Below, piece by piece: positions 8,001 to 15,837 of a DNA stretch of 54,812 nt. Each line of letters opens with the position of its first letter. Position 1 is the stretch's first letter. This DNA is from Lachnospiraceae bacterium (GTDB lineage: Bacteria; Bacillota; Clostridia; Lachnospirales; Lachnospiraceae). The position numbers and the translations under genes are program-made. The notes beneath the pieces are model-generated. The model was not told the DNA's origin and made no database searches. It saw only the letters and a program-made list of their open reading frames with translations. The stretch lies in the NCBI GenBank assembly GCA_017465845.1, contig JAFTVH010000034.1, positions 1-54,812 of the forward strand, given 5' to 3'.

Positions 8001-9597
8001 CCCGCCGCCTCATCACGATATTTACTCTATAGAGGATTTGGCGCAGTTAATTTATGATTTGAAAAATTCCAATAAAGATGCCAGAATTTCCGTAAAACTG
8101 GTATCAGAAGCCGGTGTGGGTACCGTAGCAGCCGGTGTAGCCAAAGCAGGTGCACAGGTTATCCTGGTATCCGGTTATGACGGAGGTACCGGTGCAGCAC
8201 CCAGAAGCTCCATCCACAATGCAGGTCTTCCCTGGGAACTGGGCCTGGCTGAGACACATCAGACACTGATTATGAACGGTCTGCGTAACAAGGTCCGCAT
8301 CGAGACCGACGGTAAGCTGATGAGCGGCCGTGACGTAGCCATTGCAGCAATCCTGGGCGCAGAAGAGTTCGGCTTTGCTACTGCTCCGCTGGTAACCATG
8401 GGCTGTGTCATGATGAGAGTCTGCAATCTGGATACCTGTCCGGTAGGTGTAGCTACCCAGAACCCGGAGCTTCGTAAGAACTTTAAGGGGAAACCCGAGT
8501 ACGTTGAGAATTTCATGAGATTTATCGCGCAGGAGCTGCGTGAATATATGGCTGCTCTTGGTGTCCGCACCGTAGCAGAGCTGGTAGGCCGTACCGACCT
8601 TTTGAAAGTAAAAGAGGATTTAACTGAGAGACAGAAAGAAATTGACCTGTCACAGATTCTGGCTAACCCTTATGCAGGCACCAAGGCCAAGGTTACTTTC
8701 GACCCGAAGCAGGTATATGACTTTGAACTGGAAAAGACTCTGGATGAAAAGGTGCTGCTAAAACAGCTTGGCAAAGCCATTGATGCGCACCAGAAGCGCA
8801 GCATTGAAGTGGATGTATCCAACACCGATCGTGCTTTCGGTACCATCCTGGGCAGCGAGATTACGAAGCGTCTTGACGACAACGTAGAGGAAGACACCTA
8901 CAGAGTATTGTGTAAAGGTGCCGGCGGACAGTCCTTCGGCGCATTTATCCCTAAGGGTCTGACGCTGGAACTGGTAGGTGATAGTAACGACTACTTCGGT
9001 AAAGGATTATCCGGCGGTAAGCTGATCGTATATCCGCCTAAGGGAAGCCGATTCAAGGCCGAAGAAAATATCATCATCGGAAACGTAGCGCTTTATGGTG
9101 CAACCAGCGGTAAAGCATTTATCAATGGTGTGGCAGGTGAGCGTTTCTGTGTACGTAACTCCGGTGCAAATGCAGTGGTAGAAGGCGTGGGTGACCATGG
9201 CTGCGAATACATGACCGGTGGTCGTGTGGTAGTTCTGGGACGCACCGGTAAGAACTTTGCAGCAGGTATGAGCGGCGGTATTGCTTATGTTTTGGATGAA
9301 GAGAACGATCTTTACATCCGTCTGAACAAGGAAATGGTATCTTCTCACGAGATTACCTCCAAGTACGATGTACTGGAACTGAAGGAAATGATCAAGGAGC
9401 ACGTAGCTCTCACCAATTCTGAGAAAGGTAAGGAGATTCTGGAGCATTTTGGAGAGTTCCTGCCTAAGTTCAAGAAGATCATCCCTCATGATTATGAGAG
9501 AGTCTTAAAGACGATCGTACAGATGGAAGAGAAGGGCCTGAGCGCTGAACAGGCACAGATTGAAGCTTTTTATGCCAACACTAAGACAAAAAATTAG
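5044..9597 (+). CDS. gltB: Glutamate synthase (NADPH) large subunit
   Basis: A 1517-residue GltB, the expected full length. It hydrolyses glutamine and transfers ammonia through an internal tunnel to 2-oxoglutarate, giving glutamate. The N-terminal class II glutaminase domain has its nucleophile at Cys23 in DNCGIG, so a 22-residue propeptide must be removed to expose it. The central FMN-binding synthase domain follows. The 3Fe-4S cysteines are in MGCVMMRVCNLDTCPVG (about Cys1121, 1127 and 1132). The C-terminal GXGXG beta-helix domain runs from about residue 1220. The start has a strong GGAGGAG ribosome site. It is followed by gltD after 31 bases, so the two form the gltBD operon. The leader carries an attenuator-like terminator and a structured element, suggesting nitrogen-dependent control. 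No frameshift or missing key residue was seen. Confidence 0.98.
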   Translation: MFEVKNEFPKAPLYREEFEHDNCGIGACVNIKGQKSHETVENALKIVENLEHRAGKDAEGKTGDGVGILTQVPHKFFERVTKPLGIELGGEREYGVGMFFFPQEELRRNQAKKMFEIIVEKEGLNFLGWREVPTFPNVLGHKAVECMPYIMQAFVKKPANVEKGLAFDRRLYIARRVFEQSTDDTYVVSLSSRTIVYKGMFLVGQLRTFFADLQSEDFESAIAMVHSRFSTNTNPSWERAHPNRFIVHNGEINTIRGNADKMLAREENMESEYLTGQLHKVLPAINKTGSDSAMLDNTLEFLVMNGMDLPLAVMIAIPEPWANNKTMEQKKKDFYQYYATMMEPWDGPASILFSDGDIMGAVLDRNGLRPSRYMITEDDQLILSSEVGVLDIDPTRIKVKERLRPGKMLLVDTVKGEVIDDDQLKESYASRQPYGEWLDNNLVMLKELKIPNKRVPEYSYEERQRMQKAFGYTYDEMKTSILPMALSGGEAIAAMGVDTPLPVLSKTRHPLFHYFKQLFAQVTNPPIDAIREEVVTSTTVYIGTEGNLLEETPKNCNVLKVNNPILTNTDLLKIKNMKAEGFKVEVVPITYYKNTSLERAIDRLFVEVDRAYRDGVNILILSDRGVDENHVAIPSLLAVSALNQYLVRTKKRTRVALILESGEPREVHHFATLLGYGACAINPYLAQETIKELIDNNMLDKDYYAAVDDYNNAVLHGIVKIASKMGISTIQSYQGSQIFEAIGIAPEVISKYFRNTVCRVGGITLKDIEKQVDELHSMAFDPLGLGNDLTLDSPGHHKMRSGGEEHLYNPATIHLLQESTKRGDYEMFKQYTALVNDENSIKNLRGLMDFNLPKKSVPIDEVESVDSIVTRFKTGAMSYGSISKEAHETMAIAMNRLHGKSNSGEGGEDLERLTVGPDGLNRCSAIKQVASGRFGVTSRYLVSAQEIQIKMAQGAKPGEGGHLPGGKVYPWIAKTRHSTPGVSLISPPPHHDIYSIEDLAQLIYDLKNSNKDARISVKLVSEAGVGTVAAGVAKAGAQVILVSGYDGGTGAAPRSSIHNAGLPWELGLAETHQTLIMNGLRNKVRIETDGKLMSGRDVAIAAILGAEEFGFATAPLVTMGCVMMRVCNLDTCPVGVATQNPELRKNFKGKPEYVENFMRFIAQELREYMAALGVRTVAELVGRTDLLKVKEDLTERQKEIDLSQILANPYAGTKAKVTFDPKQVYDFELEKTLDEKVLLKQLGKAIDAHQKRSIEVDVSNTDRAFGTILGSEITKRLDDNVEEDTYRVLCKGAGGQSFGAFIPKGLTLELVGDSNDYFGKGLSGGKLIVYPPKGSRFKAEENIIIGNVALYGATSGKAFINGVAGERFCVRNSGANAVVEGVGDHGCEYMTGGRVVVLGRTGKNFAAGMSGGIAYVLDEENDLYIRLNKEMVSSHEITSKYDVLELKEMIKEHVALTNSEKGKEILEHFGEFLPKFKKIIPHDYERVLKTIVQMEEKGLSAEQAQIEAFYANTKTKN

Positions 9598-9628
9598 TTT
9601 GTCTGTGAACCGAGACCGGAAAGGATGA

Positions 9629-11128
9629 ATGAAAATGGGTAAGCCGACTGGATTTATGGAATATAAAAGGGAAGTCAGTGTAGCACAGGATCCTGAAGTG
9701 CGTGTCATGCACTTTAAGGAGTTCAAAGAACACCTTCCCAAAGAGCAACAACAGTTACAGGGAGCGCGCTGCATGGAATGCGGCGTCCCCTTCTGTCAGG
9801 CAGGAATGATGATCTGCGGTATGGCAAGCGGATGTCCTCTGCACAACCTGGTGCCGGAGTGGAATGACCTGGTATACACCGGCAACTGGGAGAGAGCATA
9901 TAACCGTCTGAAGAAGACTAACAACTTCCCGGAGTTTACCTCCAGAGTATGTCCTGCACTGTGCGAAGCAGCCTGCACCTGCGGACTGAACGGAGACCCC
10001 GTATCTACCAAGGAAAATGAATATGCCATCATTGAAAATGCCTACGAAGAAGGCTATGCCGGACCTAAGCCTCCTAAGGTGCGCACCGGCAAGCGTGTAG
10101 CCATCGTAGGAAGCGGTCCCTCCGGATTGGCTGCGGCCGACCAGCTGAACAAGAGAGGCCATCAGGTCACTGTATTCGAGCGTTCCGACCGCATAGGCGG
10201 CTTGCTCATGTACGGTATCCCCAACATGAAGCTGGAAAAGCAGATCATTGACCGCAAGATTAAAATCATGGAAGAGGAAGGTGTCACCTTCGTGACCGGC
10301 ACTGATGTGGGCAAAGATATCAAGGCAGATAAACTGCTCCATGATTTTGACAGAGTCATCCTGGCCTGTGGTGCCTCCAATCCCAGAGATATCAAAGCAC
10401 CCGGAAGAGATGCCAAGGGAATCTATTTTGCAGTGGATTTCCTGAAAGCCAACACCAAGAGCCTGTTGGATTCCAATTTTAAAGATAAAGCTTATGTGGA
10501 CACCAAAGGCAAGCACGTTGTGATCATCGGCGGCGGTGACACCGGAAATGACTGCGTGGGTACCTCCATCCGTCACGGCTGCAAGTCCGTGACTCAGATT
10601 GAGATGATGCCCAAAGCACCGGACAAACGCGCCGAGAACAACCCTTGGCCGGAGTGGCCCAAGGTCTGCAAGACCGATTACGGTCAGGAGGAAGCTATCG
10701 CGCTCTTCGGGCACGATCCCAGAATCTACGAGTCAACCGTAAAAGAATTTGTAAAAGATAAAAATGGCAATCTGAAAGCCGTGAAGATCGTGAAGCTTGC
10801 ATGGGAGAAGGATCCTGAAACAGGTCGTATGAATATGAAGGAAGTGCCCGGAAGCGAACAGGTGCTGGATGCAGACATCGTACTCATCGCAGCGGGGTTC
10901 CTGGGAACCCAGCAGTATGTGGCTGATGCGTTCAAAATCGAACTGAACGAGCGTACCAATGTAAAGACAACGCCCGGCGGCTACAAGACCAGCGTGGACA
11001 ATATCTTTGTAACAGGAGATATGCATAGAGGCCAGTCACTGGTAGTGTGGGCGATCAGAGAGGGACGTGAAGTGGCAAGGGAAGTGGACGAAAGCCTGAT
11101 GGGATATTCTAATTTAGTGGTGCAGTAA
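9629..11128 (+). CDS. gltD: Glutamate synthase (NADPH) small subunit
   Basis: A 499-residue GltD that takes electrons from NADPH through FAD and two 4Fe-4S clusters to GltB. The N-terminal cysteine-rich region has CMECGVPFC and later cysteines to about residue 115. An FAD-binding [10 protein letters not shown] lies near residue 160 and an NAD(P)H-binding GGGDTGNDC near residue 300. The start is ambiguous: ATG 9629 sits only four bases from GGAAAGG, while ATG 9635 (giving [10 protein letters not shown], the usual N-terminus of the family) has better spacing. Cotranscribed with gltB. The gene is intact and of normal length. Confidence 0.97.
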   Translation: MKMGKPTGFMEYKREVSVAQDPEVRVMHFKEFKEHLPKEQQQLQGARCMECGVPFCQAGMMICGMASGCPLHNLVPEWNDLVYTGNWERAYNRLKKTNNFPEFTSRVCPALCEAACTCGLNGDPVSTKENEYAIIENAYEEGYAGPKPPKVRTGKRVAIVGSGPSGLAAADQLNKRGHQVTVFERSDRIGGLLMYGIPNMKLEKQIIDRKIKIMEEEGVTFVTGTDVGKDIKADKLLHDFDRVILACGASNPRDIKAPGRDAKGIYFAVDFLKANTKSLLDSNFKDKAYVDTKGKHVVIIGGGDTGNDCVGTSIRHGCKSVTQIEMMPKAPDKRAENNPWPEWPKVCKTDYGQEEAIALFGHDPRIYESTVKEFVKDKNGNLKAVKIVKLAWEKDPETGRMNMKEVPGSEQVLDADIVLIAAGFLGTQQYVADAFKIELNERTNVKTTPGGYKTSVDNIFVTGDMHRGQSLVVWAIREGREVAREVDESLMGYSNLVVQ

Positions 11129-11172
11129 AGAGCGATTAGTCTTGACTGTCCTGCTTGCATATCTGAATCCTA

Positions 11173-11318
11173 CATGGTAAAATAATTGCACAGGCAGTTA
11201 TTTTACCATGTCAGCAGGAAAACAAGCGGCTGCGCAGCAGACATTTGTTTTCACCTGACATGGTGACGACAGAATCTTTGAGCGCGTAACGCGGCAGCAG
11301 CGTAGCTGCTGGATTCTG
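11173..11318 (+). repeat. Three-hairpin structured element between gltD and the second ATPase gene
   Basis: Hairpin I pairs CATGGTAAAATAA (11173-11185) perfectly with TTATTTTACCATG (11198-11210). Hairpin II pairs CCATGTCAG (11206-11214) with CTGACATGG (11255-11263), extended by GAAAACAA against TTGTTTTC. The two share 11206-11210, so they cannot form together. A third module has CAGAATC/GATTCTG (11270-11276 with 11312-11318) enclosing CAGCAGC-GTA-GCTGCTG. No T-run follows, so it is not a standard terminator. Confidence 0.6.
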
Positions 11319-11345
11319 GAGTTTTCAAAAAGCGAGGTGAGAATA

Positions 11346-12935
11346 GTGGCAAAAATGAAAAAGTTTAACACAACAGGTGTATGTATTCCGGCACTTCATT
11401 ATATGGTAGATACAAGTGATGTTTTGAATCAGATTATAGAAGAGTACATTGAGAATGGTGAATATTTTACAATAAATCGCGCTCGCCAGTTTGGAAAAAC
11501 AACCACTCTGGAATTGCTTTATCAGAAATTGAAGAAAAAGTATATCGTTCTGGATATCAGTTTTGAATCAGCGGATGATTGCTTTACCTCGTTGTATACA
11601 TTGGCGCAGGGCTTTGTGAACAAAGTTGCTGACGCATTGGAGAATAATGATGTTCAGGAAGAATTGATGCAGCGTTGGATGAAACCTGTTTCCAGGGAAC
11701 TGCCACTTAATTCTTTAAGTAAAAAGATATCAGATTTCTGCAAGTTTAGTGACAGAGAAGTAATACTGATGGTGGATGAGGTGGATAAGAATTCAGATAA
11801 TCAGATATTTCTTTCTTTTCTTGGCTTGTTGCGTGAGAAATATTTGAAACAGAAAATGGGAAAGGACTATACCTTTAAATCGGTCATTCTTGCAGGCGTA
11901 TATGATATCAAGAATTTGAAATTAAAACTTCATCCCGATGAAGAATCCAAATATAACAGTCCGTGGAACATCGCTGCCGATTTTGATATAGACATGAGCT
12001 TTTCCTGTGTCGGCATAGAGGGAATGTTGCGAGCGTATGAAGCGGATCATCATACCGGAATGGATATTCAGAAAATAGCTGAGCTTATTTATGAATATAC
12101 CGGTGGATATCCTTACATGGTTTCCTATATTTGCAAAAAGGTTGATGAAGAAATTACAGGAAGCAGGAAATTCCCTGACCGGTCGGCGGCGTGGACCAAA
12201 GAAGGTATTCTGGAGGCTGTTAAGCTGTTAGTTAAGGGACCAAATACTTTATATGATGACATGATCAAACATGTGGCGGAATATCCTGACTTATATGAAA
12301 TGTTGAATAATATCCTGTTTGAGGGACAGGAATATGCATACTACGAATATGATAAAGCAGTCAATATCGGGAGAATGTTCGGCTTTATTATTGAGAAAAA
12401 TGCAGTAGTAACTGTTGCAAACCGTATCTTTGAAACACAGTTATACCATTTTTTCCTGTCGGAGTCATTGAAGAAAGAGGATCGTCAGAGAGAAGCACTG
12501 CCTGACAGAAATCAATTCGTTAAGAACGGTCAGTTGGATATGGATCTGGTCATGCAGAAATTTTACGAGTACTATACAAGCCTCTATTCTGAGGAAGATG
12601 AGAGATTTGTAGAAAAATATGGAAGAACGATCTTTCTGATGTATCTGAAACCGATTATTAACGGCACCGGTAATTTTTATGTGGAAGATCAGAGCAGAAC
12701 CAGAATGAGATCAGATATTGTGGTTGAGTATAATGGCGCCCAATATGTTATTGAATGCAAAATATGGCGTGGTGAGGAATATAACCGCAGAGGAGAAGAA
12801 CAGTTGGCGGCATATATGGATGCGTATCATGTCAAAAAGGGATATTTGCTAAGCTTTAATTTTAACAAGAAGAAATGTGCCGGAGTGAAAACGATTCAGT
12901 GTGAAGGAAAAGTATTGTTGGAAGTAGTTGTGTAA
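11346..12935 (+). CDS. AAA-like ATPase with C-terminal PD-(D/E)XK nuclease domain (copy 2)
   Basis: A 529-residue paralogue of the protein at 3093, colinear over the whole length: shared opening (KKFNTTGVC against KRFNTEGAC), Walker A RARQFGKTTT (Lys about 51), Walker B MVDEVD (Asp144-Glu145), the shared NSPWNIAADFDIDM block, and nuclease residues Asp457, Glu470 and Lys472 in IECK. The frame reaches back to GTG 11337, but GAGGTGA at 11334-11340 gives correct spacing only to GTG 11346, which I choose; ATG 11355 would align exactly with the start of copy 1. It follows gltD in the same direction after a structured element and ends in a bidirectional terminator. Function is unknown; by family it is a presumed DNA-acting ATPase/nuclease. 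Confidence 0.85.
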   Translation: MAKMKKFNTTGVCIPALHYMVDTSDVLNQIIEEYIENGEYFTINRARQFGKTTTLELLYQKLKKKYIVLDISFESADDCFTSLYTLAQGFVNKVADALENNDVQEELMQRWMKPVSRELPLNSLSKKISDFCKFSDREVILMVDEVDKNSDNQIFLSFLGLLREKYLKQKMGKDYTFKSVILAGVYDIKNLKLKLHPDEESKYNSPWNIAADFDIDMSFSCVGIEGMLRAYEADHHTGMDIQKIAELIYEYTGGYPYMVSYICKKVDEEITGSRKFPDRSAAWTKEGILEAVKLLVKGPNTLYDDMIKHVAEYPDLYEMLNNILFEGQEYAYYEYDKAVNIGRMFGFIIEKNAVVTVANRIFETQLYHFFLSESLKKEDRQREALPDRNQFVKNGQLDMDLVMQKFYEYYTSLYSEEDERFVEKYGRTIFLMYLKPIINGTGNFYVEDQSRTRMRSDIVVEYNGAQYVIECKIWRGEEYNRRGEEQLAAYMDAYHVKKGYLLSFNFNKKKCAGVKTIQCEGKVLLEVVV

Positions 12936-12938
12936 CGG

Positions 12939-12980
12939 AAAAATAACCGCATCAGTCTTAGGACTGAGCGGTTATTTTTT
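12939..12980. terminator. Bidirectional terminator between copy 2 and the MATE gene
   Basis: AAAAATAACCGC (12939-12950) pairs with GCGGTTATTTTT (12968-12979), with an inner TCAGTC/GACTGA stem. A-runs and T-runs on both sides serve the plus-strand nuclease gene and the minus-strand MATE gene. Confidence 0.9.
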
Positions 12981-12984
12981 TGCC

Positions 12985-14325
12985 TCAGCCGCCTTTCGGC
13001 AAAGTCTTCCTCCACCCACCTGAGAAATAAGAAACACCCGCCAAAATACTTTCCGTAATCCAGGAAAGCACCCATCCGATATAAACTCCCTCCATACCAT
13101 ATCTTTGCGCAAAAATCATGCTGAACACAATTCTGGACACTGCACCGGTCCCTGTCAGCAAAAGCAGCAGCTTCATAGAAGCCATTCCCCTGTAAAAAGC
13201 GTGGAACAGGTTGTTCACCAGGTTAAACAAGATAAACGGCAGATATACCCGTACGAACAGTATTGCATAATCTAAGCCCTCGCCGGTATATCCTTCCGGG
13301 AAAAATAGCGCGCAGACAGGCCTTGCCCAGATAAAACACACAAGAAGCGGAAGTGAAAGAAATACGATACCCTGCAGGAGCCCTACCCGTACTCCTTTCT
13401 TAAGCTGGTCTGTTTTGCCTGCTCCGACACACTGAGCAGTATAGTTGCTCAGCGTCTTGGCAGAATTCTGGGAAACGATTGCATTGATATTATAAATCTG
13501 CATGACCACGGTATATGCCGCACTGGTTGAACTGCCGATTCCATTCACCATGGGTGAGATCATCAGACCGGCTACATACATGATCAGCTGCTGCATGGCA
13601 ACCGGCAGCCCATAGATGGAAATCTTCTTAAGAAGCCCGAGATTGAAAGAGACCTTGTCCTTTAACACACCCATTTCCAGAAAACATTTCTTAATCTTGA
13701 ACATATAGCAGATATCCACCACAAGCGCTGAAAACAGTGTGGAAAACGCAATACCGGTAACACCTGCCCTGAGTACAGCTACAGAGAAAATATTTCCTCC
13801 GATATTCAGCACTGCGGAAAGCAGTGACATAAGGAACGGATAAGAGCTTAATCCGAAAGCATTCATGATATGCGCGCAATTATTGCTTAACAGCATCAGG
13901 AAAAATCCCATGATATAAATATCCAGATACAGCTTTGCATCGGAATAAACTGTTTTGTCCACACAAAGCATCTTTAATATAAAGTCATCGCACAGCACTA
14001 CTATGATTCCGAATGCAATGGCAGCCAGTACCAGACTGATCAGATTATGATAAACCGCCGACTTGATCTCTTTATACTTCTTCGCGCCGAAAAGGGAAGC
14101 CGTATGAATGGAAGAGCCTGCAGCGTATCCCCAGAAGATGGATGAGGAAAAGGAGATAAAGGCAGAAGTAGCACCGATGGCAGCAAGCCCGTCAGCGCCC
14201 AGAAATTTGCCGGCGATCACAGTATCGATCAGGTTGTATCCCTGAGATAAAATACCTGCAAGTACCAGGGGGATTGCAAATAAGATAAAAGTTTTATAGA
14301 TATTACCTTTGGTTAAGTCCTTCAT
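12985..14325 (-). CDS. MATE-family multidrug/metabolite exporter
   Basis: A 446-residue polytopic membrane protein with about 12 hydrophobic segments. The N-terminal signature (SQGYNLIDTVIAGKFLG then ALAAIGAT-like LAAIGATSAF) and the repeated two-lobe arrangement are typical of MATE Na+/H+-coupled exporters such as the NorM/DinF group. The start is the internal ATG at 14325, not an earlier in-frame ATG at 14376, because AAGGAGG lies seven bases before it and MKDLTKGNIYKTF is the usual MATE opening. It is divergent from a DeoR-family regulator, with overlapping promoters, so that regulator is the likely controller. The exported substrate cannot be read from sequence. Confidence 0.9.
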   Translation of the reverse strand: MKDLTKGNIYKTFILFAIPLVLAGILSQGYNLIDTVIAGKFLGADGLAAIGATSAFISFSSSIFWGYAAGSSIHTASLFGAKKYKEIKSAVYHNLISLVLAAIAFGIIVVLCDDFILKMLCVDKTVYSDAKLYLDIYIMGFFLMLLSNNCAHIMNAFGLSSYPFLMSLLSAVLNIGGNIFSVAVLRAGVTGIAFSTLFSALVVDICYMFKIKKCFLEMGVLKDKVSFNLGLLKKISIYGLPVAMQQLIMYVAGLMISPMVNGIGSSTSAAYTVVMQIYNINAIVSQNSAKTLSNYTAQCVGAGKTDQLKKGVRVGLLQGIVFLSLPLLVCFIWARPVCALFFPEGYTGEGLDYAILFVRVYLPFILFNLVNNLFHAFYRGMASMKLLLLLTGTGAVSRIVFSMIFAQRYGMEGVYIGWVLSWITESILAGVSYFSGGWRKTLPKGG

Positions 14326-14335
14326 ATGTACCTCC

Positions 14336-14383
14336 TTGACAAATGAGCGTTGTCCTATATAATGAATCATATACATTTATCAA
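14336..14383. promoter_or_regulatory. Overlapping divergent promoters for the MATE exporter and DeoR regulator
   Basis: Plus strand: consensus TTGACA (14336-14341), 16 bases, TATAAT (14358-14363), pointing to the DeoR gene. Minus strand: TTGATA (14383-14378), 16 bases, TATATA (14361-14356), pointing to the MATE gene. The two -10 elements overlap, and the plus-strand -35 overlaps the MATE ribosome site. RNA polymerase could hardly occupy both at once. Confidence 0.8.
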
Positions 14384-14480
14384 AAATTTGCAAGAGCGGT
14401 TAAAATAAAGAAAAATTCTCAACAATTCTCAAAAAGAGTAGAAATCAGTTAAGATTTTGGCTGAACAGGAGGAGGGACCA

Positions 14481-15227
14481 ATGTTTCAAAAAGAGCGAAT
14501 GGATACCATAGTGGACATTTTAAATCAAAACGGATATGTGACAGTGAAATACTTGACAGAGGAGCTGCATTACAGCAATGCTACGGTTAACCGGGACCTG
14601 AACCTTCTGGAAAAGCAAAACCTGGTAAAGCGCAGCTACGGCGGCGTGGAACTGATGGAACAAAAAGGTGTTCCCCTTCTGTTTCGCTATCATAAAATGA
14701 AATCCGCCAAGAACAAAATCGGACAGAAGGCAGCAGAATATGTCCGGGATGGTGATACCATCTTTGTGGATGCCAGCACAACTGCAGAATACATGGGAAG
14801 ACACCTGATCGATAAGAAAGATGTCACAGTTATTACCAACAATATGGCGCTTGTCATGTTTCTCAGCGAATATAATATCCGCACCATCTGCCTGGGCGGT
14901 GAAGTGGTGGAGAAACCCAGCATGCTCTACAGCGATGAGACAGTGGAAAACGCAAGGCACTATCATGCTGATAAAATGTTTTTTTCTTCCAGTTCTTTTA
15001 CTGCAGATGGTAAAATCGGCAGCAGTGATACATACTATCAGCTGCATCGCGTCATGATGGAGAATGCAGACCAGTGCTTTTATCTGGTGGATCATGAAAA
15101 GATGGGCTGCCCGTTTAAACGTATGCATAGCTTTGGGGAGATGGACTATATTATTACGGACTATCAGTTTGATGAGGAATTGAAGGAGAAGTTTGGGGAT
15201 GTGAGGTTTGTCGAGGTATTATCCTAA
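14481..15227 (+). CDS. DeoR/GlpR-family transcriptional regulator
   Basis: A 248-residue regulator. Residues 1-55 form the DeoR winged helix-turn-helix (ERMDTIVDILNQNGYVTV, then the recognition region SNATVNRDL). The rest is the DeoRC sugar-phosphate sensor domain, with the ISOCOT-type DGDTIFVDASTT block near residue 95 and LGGEV near 140. Such proteins repress sugar-metabolism genes until a phosphorylated sugar binds. Start ATG 14481 is preceded by GGAGGAGGG; an upstream in-frame TTG (14457) lacks one. It is divergent from the MATE gene, which it probably controls along with itself. No sugar kinase lies beside it, so the ligand is open. Confidence 0.92.
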   Translation: MFQKERMDTIVDILNQNGYVTVKYLTEELHYSNATVNRDLNLLEKQNLVKRSYGGVELMEQKGVPLLFRYHKMKSAKNKIGQKAAEYVRDGDTIFVDASTTAEYMGRHLIDKKDVTVITNNMALVMFLSEYNIRTICLGGEVVEKPSMLYSDETVENARHYHADKMFFSSSSFTADGKIGSSDTYYQLHRVMMENADQCFYLVDHEKMGCPFKRMHSFGEMDYIITDYQFDEELKEKFGDVRFVEVLS

Positions 15228-15233
15228 AAGAAC

Positions 15234-15262
15234 TTGACGTTTCAACAAAAAGATGTTACTAT
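15234..15262 (+). promoter_or_regulatory. Promoter for antisense RNA to the candidate type I toxin
   Basis: TTGACG (15234-15239), 17 bases, TACTAT (15257-15262) on the plus strand directly after the DeoR stop. The start near 15269 would give an RNA running antisense into the 3' untranslated region and coding end of the minus-strand small gene at 15320-15568. Confidence 0.65.
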
Positions 15263-15268
15263 CAAAAC

Positions 15269-15354
15269 AAGAAAAGGCACTACCGTAAAGCAAACGGTTA
15301 GGCCTTCAGTTTAAAACTGTTACTTATGCAGATAACCGTCGTCGCTGGCAGGCT
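15269..15354 (+). ncRNA. Candidate antisense antitoxin RNA
   Basis: The RNA is inferred from its promoter. It would cover 15276-15304, the complement of the toxin mRNA's terminator, and then the last codons of the toxin gene. A stem ATAACCG/CGGTTAT near 15332-15354, followed by TTTGC, could end it; this is weak. The arrangement matches type I modules such as txpA/ratA or bsrG/SR4, where the antitoxin overlaps the 3' end of the toxin mRNA. No product is proven. Confidence 0.45.
15271..15304 (-). terminator. Terminator of the candidate toxin mRNA
   Basis: Read on the minus strand, GGCCTAACCGT pairs imperfectly with ACGGTAGTGCC across a 7-base loop (15304-15276) and is followed by TTTTC. It doubles as the antisense target. 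Confidence 0.6.
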
Positions 15355-15568
15355 GGGCGGTTATTTGCATGTTCACACTAATTGTTACATTACTGTCTGC
15401 TGTCACGTCACATTTGAAATTCGCCTGTGACCCCGGATGTCCTTGATTTCTGCTTTTAGGTCTGCCGCGTTTCCGCTTTCTATAGCTTTTGTACGTAAAA
15501 TATGTACCAGCTATTCCTGTAAGCATACTCACAATCGTTGCCAATAACATTAACACTTGTATATCCAT
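15320..15568 (-). CDS. Small single-span membrane protein, candidate type I toxin
   Basis: An 82-residue protein with one hydrophobic span at residues 4-24 (VLMLLATIVSMLTGIAG), then a very basic stretch (YRKRKRGRPKSR) and a polar C-terminus. The ribosome site AAGGAGG lies seven bases upstream of ATG 15568. A short span followed by basic residues is the form of holin-like type I toxins (TxpA, BsrG, Fst), although this one is longer than most. The promoter is TTGTCA-17-TATAAT on the minus strand (15658-15630). The predicted mRNA starts within a sequence complementary to its own 3' end, and the ribosome site can pair with TCCTT just upstream. An antisense promoter faces it. The gene is clear; the toxin role is inferred from architecture. 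Confidence 0.7.
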   Translation of the reverse strand: MDIQVLMLLATIVSMLTGIAGTYFTYKSYRKRKRGRPKSRNQGHPGSQANFKCDVTADSNVTISVNMQITAQPASDDGYLHK

Positions 15569-15574
15569 GCGTTC

Positions 15575-15658
15575 ATCCTCCTTTATTAGAAGGACATAAC
15601 CGCTTACCGTTTAGGCAGTGCTGACTTTGATTATATCAATAAAATGAAATACTGACAA
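15575..15658 (-). promoter_or_regulatory. Toxin promoter and 5' untranslated region complementary to the 3' end
   Basis: On the minus strand TTGTCA (15658-15653), 17 bases, TATAAT (15635-15630) start the mRNA near 15624. The leader begins GTCAGCACTGCC and contains AAGCGGTTA and CCTTC blocks that match, in order, the complement of the 3' region at 15276-15310 (GCACT, TAAA, CGGTTA, CCTTC). Within the leader TCCTT (15594-15590) can pair with AAGGA of the ribosome site (15583-15579). These are features of metastable type I toxin mRNAs. Confidence 0.65.
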
Positions 15659-15774
15659 TAGATTCTCATAAAAAAATAAATATTTTTTATTATATGCATT
15701 TCTTGACATTGTATTATAAAATCAGGTTTTGTCCGATATAGTAACAGACAATGAGTCAGGCAGCAATTATTATG

Positions 15775-15809
15775 AAAAAAGCAGGAAACTGTGAAGTCTC
15801 CTGTTTTTT
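15775..15809 (-). terminator. Terminator of asnA
   Basis: AAAAAAGCAGGA (15775-15786) pairs with TCCTGTTTTTT (15799-15809) allowing one G-T pair. On the minus strand the hairpin ends in a T-run 29 bases after the asnA stop. Confidence 0.75.
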
Positions 15810-15837
15810 CAAATACATAATATTCAAAAGGATTAGA

